DNA of 12,428 nucleotides from JACOVP01 sp035289145. Its GTDB lineage: Archaea; Nanobdellota; Nanobdellia; SCGC-AAA011-G17; UBA489. Numbering within the stretch: the stretch's first letter is position 1; each line of letters begins with the position of its first letter. The translations under genes and the position numbers were made by a program. Of the stretch, positions 1-6,108 are shown one piece after another. The DNA lies in NCBI GenBank assembly GCA_035289145.1, contig DATDXZ010000091.1, positions 1 through 12,428 of the forward strand, written 5' to 3'. Under the pieces are notes generated by a model. That model did not search any database. It was given only the letters and a program-made list of their open reading frames with translations, and was not told the origin of the DNA.

Positions 1-1
1 T

Positions 2-3000
2 GATATTCCCCAATGCCAACAAGGATGCTGTGTTCTAAGCAATGAATGCAGCTTTGTGACACAACTCCAATGTAAAAGAATTACTTCTCAATACAAAGAC
101 GTCAACATGACGTTTGATGAAAGCATCACTGATGAATTTGCCTGCATTAATCAATGCCGAAGTTTTGAACGCGGCGCCTGTGTCAAGGAAGATGGCAGCT
201 GCACTTTTACTACACGAGCAGAATGCGACAGCCCAGCAACACTTGATGTTAATCAGACTGGTCCTTTGATTGGATTTCATTCTAATCGCCTTTGCAGCAA
301 CCCTCAACTAGGCACTGAATGCGCAGCACAACAATATACTGCCTGCCTGCCGAATGCAGATGAAGTGTATTGGTTTGACAGCTGTGGCAATCCTGAAAAT
401 ATCTACAGCTCTGACAAACGCGCTTCCTACAATAATGGATTTGTGTTAGCAAAAGAACAAAGCTGCAACAGCCAAAGCGGCAATGTGAACAATCCCGGCT
501 GCGGCAACTGTGATTTTACAAAAGGAACTCTTTGCGGTGTTACTCCAAAAACTGTTAATCCTACATTTGGCAATTATGCTTGCATTGATTTAAGCTGCAG
601 AGATATTACTGTTTCAAAAACTGCTCCTGCTTCACAATCGGGCGTAAAAAAATTAGGAGAAAGCTGGTGTGCTTATGACGGCGCTCCTGGATTTGGCAGA
701 GACTTGGTTGGCAGCAGACAGTATAGAAGACTGTGCATTAACGGACAAGAGCTTACTGAGCCATGCAAAGATTTCAGAGAAGAAATTTGCGTGCAGGGTG
801 TGCAAGGACAACCTCCTTTAGGAACACAACAATCCTTTGATCTCCAACAAGGAGACTATGTTGAGTCTATCTGCAGACCAAATAGACATTCGAGTTGTCC
901 AGATATTAAAAATCAATATGATTGCGAAAATATTCAAGCTCGCGACTGCTACTGGATTGGACAAGAAGTCAAAGAAGAAAAGGAGCAGAGGAAAAATGAA
1001 CTAGGAAAATGTGCTCCTTTGGTCTCTCCTGGAACTGCATTTTGGCCTGGTGAAAGCACGACGAAAGTTTCTGGATTAGACCCGAAAGCAACCTGTGAAA
1101 AAGGCAATACAGAATGCAAAGTTGTTTATCAAAGACCTGGCATAGGTATAGGACAAGGAGGAAGACAGTGGAAATGCGTAGGCAATTGCGAATGTTTGAA
1201 CAAAGACCATTTACAAGCGACTAATAATTATTGCAAATCTCTCGGTGACTGCGGCGCTTGGTATAATCTTCAAGGCGCATTTACCCAAGGAGGATTTATT
1301 GAGACTAATGCTAATGTTGATTTAACTTCCAGTGATGTTGAAAAATACGACAGCTTAATCTCTCCTCAAGGAGGAAAAAGCGATTATGACAACAAGTTCG
1401 GCGCATTTTTTAATCATGCAGCTCCTGGATTAATTATCATTGGATTAACTGGCGTAGGAACTGCTATTGCTTTTAATGGATTTGGCACTATGGCTTTTGG
1501 TGAAGCACTAGGACGAGGATTATTAGCAGGAACTAAAGGTATTTTTGGATTAGAAGCAATGTTTTCCGATACTACTTTTGGTCAAGTCGCTGCACGAAGC
1601 TTTGTTGAAACTGCCGCACCAACAGTTGGATCTACTATTACAAGCGGAACTCCCATACTTTTAAGTTCAGGCACCACTTACCAAAATATTCCTTTTGATG
1701 CAGTAAAGCATCTTCTTCCTGAAAGTACTCCAGGAGTTATTAATCCTGGTATTACTTACAATTTACCAAACAACATTGTCTTGCAACCTGCAGGTTCAAA
1801 TACTTTTACTGTTACTGTTCCATCAGGTGCACCAGATCTTGCCATTCAAGCTCCTGCTGATGGATTGGAAGCACAAGCAGGCATGATGAATGTACCTGAA
1901 ATTGGATTTTGGGGACAAGCACTACAAATTCTTAATACGCTTGCATGGGTCTACACTATTTATTCACTCTTAGATATTCTATTAGCTGACACTAAAACAG
2001 AAACTATCGCTATTAGCTGCCAGCCTTGGACCGCACCACCAGGAGGAGCAGACTGCGAGAAATGCGCAGAAGACGGCAAAGAATGCAGCGAGTATAGGTG
2101 CAGAAGCTTAGGGCAAACCTGTAAACTATTAAATCCTGGAACTAAGCAAGAAGCTTGTGTAGATGCACATCCGAATGATGCTGCTTCACCTATTATCAGC
2201 GCTGACTCTAAAGCATTACTTCGAGGATATACTCTAACAGAAGCAAAAGGAGAAGGCTTTACTTTGAACCAGAAGATCGAACCGTTTACTGCTGTCTCTT
2301 TGGGAATAAAAACGAATGAATATGGTCAATGTAAATTCTCCACTGAATCCGGAAAAACTTATGATCAAATGACCAACTTCTTCGGCGAAGGCACTTTTGC
2401 TCTCGAACACAAGACGACGTTCGCACTTTCTTCTATCTTAGCGAAAGATGAAGCATTACGATTGACGAATGGCGGCAAATATACTGTCTATCTCCGCTGT
2501 CAAGATGGCAATGGCAACAAGAATAACAAAGCCTACTACATGACTTTCTCGATAAAACCAGGACCTGATATTACTTCACCAGTGATTGAAGCGACGAGCA
2601 TTGCGAATGGCGCTTATGTTCCCGCAGGCATCAATGAAACTGCTTTAACTCTATATACTAATGAACCTAGCACCTGCAAGTGGGATGATATTGATGTAGA
2701 ATTTGAACAGATGCACAACTCTTTTAGCTGCACCACTTCACAACAACCAACTAGCTCTCTGTATTATGGATTGTATGACTGCACTACCTTCCTAGACAAC
2801 ATTCAAGCAGGCAGAACCAATAACTATTATTTCCGCTGCAAAGATACTCCTGGCAATGTAAACTCACAAAGTTATATTTTCAAATTAGCTGGAACAGTTC
2901 CTTTAGAAATCACCAGTGTCTCTCCTCCAGCAGGCACCAACTTCTTTATTCCTAATCCGACTCTTAAACTAGTGACTAGCAAAGGCGCACAAGGAGGAGT

Positions 3001-3424
3001 TGCTGTCTGCGGCTACAACTTTAATGATCCAAATCCTGTCAATGCTGTTGAGTTTATCACCACTAATGCAACTGTGCATGAACAACAATTTGAAGCCTTG
3101 GTAGCTGGACAATACACTGCTTTCTTGAGCTGCTTCGATGTTGCCGGCAATTTAGCACAGACAAATACCACTTTTAGTGTGCAAGTAGATAGACAAGGAC
3201 CCCAGCTAGCTCAACTCTATACTGAGGGCACTTTACTCTATGTGATCACACAAGAAGACAGCATTTGTGAATATTCCAACACCGGAGCCTTTGCCTTTGG
3301 CCGCGGTGTCAGAATGACTGGAGAAAATGTTAAAGAGCATAGCACCACATTAGACAACAGCGTTTACTATGTCACTTGTCGAGATACTTTTGCGAATGAT
3401 GCGTCGTACCGCATCTTCGTTTAA
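2..3424 (+). CDS. Large cysteine-rich surface/membrane protein with C-terminal Ig-like repeats (5' end outside window)
   Basis: The frame is already open at base 2, so the GTG at 56 is internal and the true start lies upstream; at least 1140 residues are visible. Numbering from that GTG: residues 1-400 are very cysteine-rich and probably disulfide-bonded outside the cell. Hydrophobic segments lie at about 455-497 and 617-645. A compact cysteine cluster follows at 655-701 (C655, C667, C670, C677, C682, C689, C701), including CSEYRCRSLGQTC. Residues 725-1122 contain four related blocks, each with an early Cys after a TNE-like turn and a late Y-x-C-x-D-x-x-G-N type motif, as in Ig-like beta-sandwich repeats. 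Proteins of this plan recur in Woesearchaeota-type genomes (recalled, not searched). It is first in a five-gene operon with pilin-like proteins. A role as adhesin or envelope scaffold is inference; no enzymatic motif is visible. Confidence 0.75.
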   Translation, partial: DIPQCQQGCCVLSNECSFVTQLQCKRITSQYKDVNMTFDESITDEFACINQCRSFERGACVKEDGSCTFTTRAECDSPATLDVNQTGPLIGFHSNRLCSNPQLGTECAAQQYTACLPNADEVYWFDSCGNPENIYSSDKRASYNNGFVLAKEQSCNSQSGNVNNPGCGNCDFTKGTLCGVTPKTVNPTFGNYACIDLSCRDITVSKTAPASQSGVKKLGESWCAYDGAPGFGRDLVGSRQYRRLCINGQELTEPCKDFREEICVQGVQGQPPLGTQQSFDLQQGDYVESICRPNRHSSCPDIKNQYDCENIQARDCYWIGQEVKEEKEQRKNELGKCAPLVSPGTAFWPGESTTKVSGLDPKATCEKGNTECKVVYQRPGIGIGQGGRQWKCVGNCECLNKDHLQATNNYCKSLGDCGAWYNLQGAFTQGGFIETNANVDLTSSDVEKYDSLISPQGGKSDYDNKFGAFFNHAAPGLIIIGLTGVGTAIAFNGFGTMAFGEALGRGLLAGTKGIFGLEAMFSDTTFGQVAARSFVETAAPTVGSTITSGTPILLSSGTTYQNIPFDAVKHLLPESTPGVINPGITYNLPNNIVLQPAGSNTFTVTVPSGAPDLAIQAPADGLEAQAGMMNVPEIGFWGQALQILNTLAWVYTIYSLLDILLADTKTETIAISCQPWTAPPGGADCEKCAEDGKECSEYRCRSLGQTCKLLNPGTKQEACVDAHPNDAASPIISADSKALLRGYTLTEAKGEGFTLNQKIEPFTAVSLGIKTNEYGQCKFSTESGKTYDQMTNFFGEGTFALEHKTTFALSSILAKDEALRLTNGGKYTVYLRCQDGNGNKNNKAYYMTFSIKPGPDITSPVIEATSIANGAYVPAGINETALTLYTNEPSTCKWDDIDVEFEQMHNSFSCTTSQQPTSSLYYGLYDCTTFLDNIQAGRTNNYYFRCKDTPGNVNSQSYIFKLAGTVPLEITSVSPPAGTNFFIPNPTLKLVTSKGAQGGVAVCGYNFNDPNPVNAVEFITTNATVHEQQFEALVAGQYTAFLSCFDVAGNLAQTNTTFSVQVDRQGPQLAQLYTEGTLLYVITQEDSICEYSNTGAFAFGRGVRMTGENVKEHSTTLDNSVYYVTCRDTFANDASYRIFV

Positions 3425-3425
3425 A

Positions 3426-3430
3426 GGGAG
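3426..3430 (+). promoter_or_regulatory. Ribosome binding site deciding the start at 3440
   Basis: GGGAG begins just after the stop of the large protein and lies nine bases ahead of the ATG at 3440. A TTG at 3431 is in frame but directly abuts this motif, too close for ribosome binding, so 3440 is preferred. Confidence 0.6.
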
Positions 3431-3439
3431 TTGTCTATT

Positions 3440-3934
3440 ATGCATAAAGGCATGACCCAACAAATCTTCATTTTTATTTTTGCCCTGATCATGATGGCTT
3501 TAGTTTTACTGTTCGGAGTTCGACAGCTTTCTGTGGTGACTACGACTGCAGACAAAGTAGAAACACTTTCCTTCGTTGATGACTTCAGCAAAGAAATACA
3601 ATCATACACTAATTTTGACATTGGCAGCAGCAAACAAGTCAAACTCTCCTTGCCTTCAGGCATCAATCAAGTGTGTTTTTTCAACCCTAAACTTCCTGTC
3701 CAAGGCATTAGCGATCCTGTGTTCCGTGCCTTGCTAGAAAGCGACAAGAAGAATAATCTGTACGTCCTTCCTCTAGAAGAATTCCAAAATCCGGGCCCTG
3801 GTTTTTTTGTTCGCCATATGACTACTAAAGGATCTCACAATCCTCTCTGCGTTTTGACACCCAATGGATTTCGCGTCATTATTGAAACCGTTGCAGTGGA
3901 CAATACGATTGCCGTTGCAGTCAGGGAAAGCTGA
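3440..3934 (+). CDS. Pilin-like membrane-anchored protein 1 (class III signal-like N-terminus)
   Basis: 164 residues. The N-terminus MHKGMTQQIF is followed by a hydrophobic helix to about residue 27; the K-G step before the helix resembles the prepilin peptidase site of archaeal class III signals. The rest is an outer domain with a polar, helical stretch and then SLPSGINQVCFFNP, a proline-glycine turn leading into a Cys-containing strand. This pattern is familiar from small pilin-like proteins of DPANN archaea (recalled). Two Cys are present. It starts 15 bases after the large protein and ends two bases before the next gene, so co-transcription is nearly certain. A structural or assembly subunit is inferred; a plain single-pass anchor protein is the alternative. 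Confidence 0.7.
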   Translation: MHKGMTQQIFIFIFALIMMALVLLFGVRQLSVVTTTADKVETLSFVDDFSKEIQSYTNFDIGSSKQVKLSLPSGINQVCFFNPKLPVQGISDPVFRALLESDKKNNLYVLPLEEFQNPGPGFFVRHMTTKGSHNPLCVLTPNGFRVIIETVAVDNTIAVAVRES

Positions 3935-3936
3935 TC

Positions 3937-4905
3937 ATGCGCTCTTCTCGAGGAGTATCATCAGAATTGTTTCTCTGGATTTTTTCTGCTATTGCCGGAG
4001 CACTTTTATTTCTGTTTTTTATCATCTGGAGCATGAATCACACCTCTACTTCTACTACTGTTGAGAACATTGAGTTTGCTCGATCGTTTGAACAACAATT
4101 GAGCGCCTTGAGCACGAGCAATGAACTCAGCAAGACTCTTACGTTTCCCAAAGATATCTCTTTACATATCGCCTGTGGTTATTTTCTCACTGGCAGAGCA
4201 CGCGAACCCACTTCTCTTTTCGTATTTAGCCCAGAATCCATTATTGAACAACAGTATACGCTCATCGGCAAGCCCTGGTACTTTCCTTTTTATGTTGATA
4301 CTTTTTATTATTTGATCCCCAAACAAAGCGTAGTTGTAGCCTATTATGAACCTTCAGCAGCTTCTTATGCTACCTCTCTTGATGTTCCTTCAACTTATCC
4401 TCTGAATTTGCTGCCTTTCTCTGCCTATTCATTGACTTCCTTAAAGAGAGAACTGCAAGGCTATTCTTCTACAACGCTAGTTTTTTTCGGCAATGCTCCT
4501 GAGATTTCTTCCTTACTTCAAGCCTTACGACCTTTACCTGTCACTGTTCTTACTGTTGATTTGCAACAATCTCTTTTGACTTATTACCCTGAAGACAAAA
4601 CTTATCCCTTTTTTGGTGAAGCTTCCTTATTAGGAGCATTTATTGGGAAGGATCAATATGTCTGCCAGCACCAGCGAAGCCTTGAAAAGTTTCGCCTTTT
4701 GGCAACTTTATATCAACAAAAAACTGCGCTTCTCCAGCAGAAATTAGGTCCTGGTTCTTCCTGCCAGCAATATTTATCCCAAGGAGGATCACTTTTGACT
4801 ACTTTATCTGCTCCTTTAGATCCAGAACGACTTAGAGCAACAGTTACTTCCTTAACTGCTGTGAATGAGGACTTATTACGCCATGACTGCCCGACCATCT
4901 ACTAA
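3937..4905 (+). CDS. Pilin-like membrane-anchored protein 2
   Basis: 322 residues, the longest of the four small operon members. The N-terminus MRSSRGVSSELF contains an R-G step and a Glu near the start of a hydrophobic helix (about residues 11-32), again like archaeal class III precursors. The large C-terminal part is predicted to lie outside the membrane. It has an early FPKDISLHIACGYF segment, equivalent in position to the PSGINQVCFF segment of the preceding protein, a middle alpha/beta-looking region and a Gln-rich helical region near residues 250-275. Four Cys are present. It starts two bases after the previous stop, with GGGA shortly upstream, and its end overlaps the next gene. Not recognised as any named family; a minor pilin or assembly partner is inferred from context. 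Confidence 0.65.
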   Translation: MRSSRGVSSELFLWIFSAIAGALLFLFFIIWSMNHTSTSTTVENIEFARSFEQQLSALSTSNELSKTLTFPKDISLHIACGYFLTGRAREPTSLFVFSPESIIEQQYTLIGKPWYFPFYVDTFYYLIPKQSVVVAYYEPSAASYATSLDVPSTYPLNLLPFSAYSLTSLKRELQGYSSTTLVFFGNAPEISSLLQALRPLPVTVLTVDLQQSLLTYYPEDKTYPFFGEASLLGAFIGKDQYVCQHQRSLEKFRLLATLYQQKTALLQQKLGPGSSCQQYLSQGGSLLTTLSAPLDPERLRATVTSLTAVNEDLLRHDCPTIY

Positions 4906-5413
4906 AGCACAAGTGCAATTGAGTGAAACCTTTTTGGTGCTGTTCATAGTGATTATTCTCCTCTTTTTAGGTATTTTCTTTTATAGCAAGTTCTTTATTC
5001 AATCGTTACAGACTCGAGCCAATACTTTATCAGAACAAGACTCGACTGTCTTTTTATCACGCGTGAGTTCTTTGGCAGAATTACGATGCTCGGACAAGCC
5101 TTGCCTAGATACTTCTAAGTTTCTTCCTTTCCAAACCTTAGTACAACAACGACTAACTCTCTATACTCCTATATTTGGCAATCAGAAGATTACTGTCCAA
5201 GAGCTTTATCCTGTTCCATCTTCAGATGCAGTCTGCACTAAATATTTGTATCTGCAAACTTCTTATCCAGGATCTTGCTCCCAATGGATTCTCTATGAAC
5301 AGAAGCCTTCTGTCGTTACCAGCACTCAAAAGACTTCGACGATTGTTTCTCTGTATTATCCTGAAAAAGATATTTATACTTTAGGAAGATTAACGCTGGA
5401 GGTCTACCACTAA
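4883..5413 (+). CDS. Pilin-like membrane-anchored protein 3
   Basis: 176 residues from the ATG at 4883; an in-frame ATG at 4865 would add six residues. The later start is preferred because GAGG lies 12 bases before it and no such motif precedes 4865, but this is not certain. The N-terminus has STKAQVQLSETF followed by a hydrophobic helix to about residue 38; K-A-Q and the Glu before the helix fit a class III signal. The outer domain has a CSDKPC pair, a predicted strand-rich middle and two further Cys (VCTKY, GSCSQW), so two disulfides are possible. It overlaps the previous gene by 23 bases, which suggests coupled translation, and ends one base before the next ATG. Function unknown; same presumed complex as its neighbours. 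Confidence 0.65.
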   Translation: MTARPSTKAQVQLSETFLVLFIVIILLFLGIFFYSKFFIQSLQTRANTLSEQDSTVFLSRVSSLAELRCSDKPCLDTSKFLPFQTLVQQRLTLYTPIFGNQKITVQELYPVPSSDAVCTKYLYLQTSYPGSCSQWILYEQKPSVVTSTQKTSTIVSLYYPEKDIYTLGRLTLEVYH

Positions 5414-5414
5414 G

Positions 5415-5846
5415 ATGAAAAAAGGCCAAATGGAGGTTGTCGGACTCCTGGTTATTGTTATTTTTTTACTAGTTATAGGGCTGATTGTCTTACGATTTAG
5501 CATTAAGCCTGATTCCACTACCGCCGCTGACAGCCGTTCTTCTTTGGAAAGCACTAGGCTTTTACAAGCTTTAGTACTAACTACCATCCAAGACAAATCA
5601 TTTGAAGACCATGTTGTTGCCTGCTCCCAGACTGCTAGTGTTTGCAACGACTTTCGTCTACAATTAGAGAGTATATTTAGCGTTATTCTTAAAAAAGGAG
5701 AACTTTATAGCTTCTATATTGTCTATGAAGATCAAAATATCTTACAAATTGAACAATGCCCTGTAGGAGTAATTAGTTCCTATTCTTTTGTCGCTTCTGG
5801 AGGGTTTTATGAAACAAAACTTCGTCTTTGTACTTCCTTTTCTTAG
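5415..5846 (+). CDS. Pilin-like membrane-anchored protein 4
   Basis: 143 residues. It begins MKKGQMEVVGLLVIVIF, the clearest class III-like N-terminus of the set: basic residues, K-G, then Gln and a Glu leading into one hydrophobic helix ending near residue 29. Archaeal prepilins typically have Gln at +1 and Glu at about +5; here Glu is at +3, so processing is likely but not assured. The rest has four Cys (ACSQTASVC, EQCPVG, RLCTSFS) and probable helix-strand content. GGAGGT at 5398-5403 lies 11 bases upstream, inside the end of the preceding gene, and the start is one base after its stop. It is the last gene of the operon; the next 260 bases hold the S-layer promoter region. Confidence 0.68.
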   Translation: MKKGQMEVVGLLVIVIFLLVIGLIVLRFSIKPDSTTAADSRSSLESTRLLQALVLTTIQDKSFEDHVVACSQTASVCNDFRLQLESIFSVILKKGELYSFYIVYEDQNILQIEQCPVGVISSYSFVASGGFYETKLRLCTSFS

Positions 5847-5911
5847 GTTTCTCCTTCACTCTACTCCCCATATAATCATCTATTGGGCTTCAGAAACATC
5901 TTTTAACATAA

Positions 5912-5986
5912 ATCTATCTCCTACAACATATAAATGATCTATCTCCTACAACATATAAATGATCTATCTCCTACAACATATAAATG
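5912..5986 (+). repeat. Three perfect tandem copies of a 25-base unit in the S-layer promoter region
   Basis: The copies are 5912-5936, 5937-5961 and 5962-5986 and are identical. Each begins ATCTATCTCC and ends CATATAAATG, so each carries a TATA-like core. A partial, decayed match (AACATAAAT) precedes the first copy. The period equals the usual distance from an archaeal TATA box to its transcription start. Confidence 0.95.
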
Positions 5987-5995
5987 TTTATAAAG
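5987..5995 (+). promoter_or_regulatory. TATA box of the S-layer gene
   Basis: TTTATAAAG is a canonical archaeal TATA box placed directly after the third tandem copy. A start about 25 bases downstream of its centre would lie near 6016, giving a leader of roughly 90 bases. Confidence 0.7.
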
Positions 5996-6016
5996 CTCTT
6001 TAGACTCCCGTTTTCA

Positions 6017-6060
6017 AGCATAGGCATCTCTATCCTTATCGGAAGAGAGCAGATCATGCT
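6017..6060 (+). promoter_or_regulatory. Predicted stem-loop at the 5' end of the S-layer mRNA
   Basis: AGCAT at 6017-6021 pairs with ATGCT at 6056-6060. Inside, CTCT-A-TCC pairs imperfectly with GGA-A-GAG around a TTATC loop. The base of the stem coincides with the transcription start expected from the TATA box, so it would cap the mRNA 5' end. Internal mismatches make the middle of the structure uncertain. Confidence 0.4.
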
Positions 6061-6094
6061 ATCAAATAAAATGCAACAAGTGCAAACATACTAC

Positions 6095-6101
6095 GGAGGT
6101 G
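6095..6101 (+). promoter_or_regulatory. Strong ribosome binding site of the S-layer gene
   Basis: GGAGGTG lies seven bases before the ATG at 6109, near-perfect in sequence and spacing and the strongest such site in the window. It fits a highly expressed gene. Confidence 0.85.
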
Positions 6102-6108
6102 TGTTTTA

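Noticed and set aside
56..58. GTG as start of the large protein
   Set aside because: The frame stays open to base 2 and the upstream residues (CQQGCCVLSNEC) continue the same cysteine-rich pattern, so the gene starts outside the window.
3864..4315. Short + strand frames overlapping the second pilin-like gene
   Set aside because: They are out-of-frame shadows of the pilin-like proteins 1 and 2, whose starts and membrane helices are well supported.
5912..5986. CRISPR array
   Set aside because: The 25-base copies are directly adjacent with no spacers and no cas genes are nearby; this is a plain tandem repeat.
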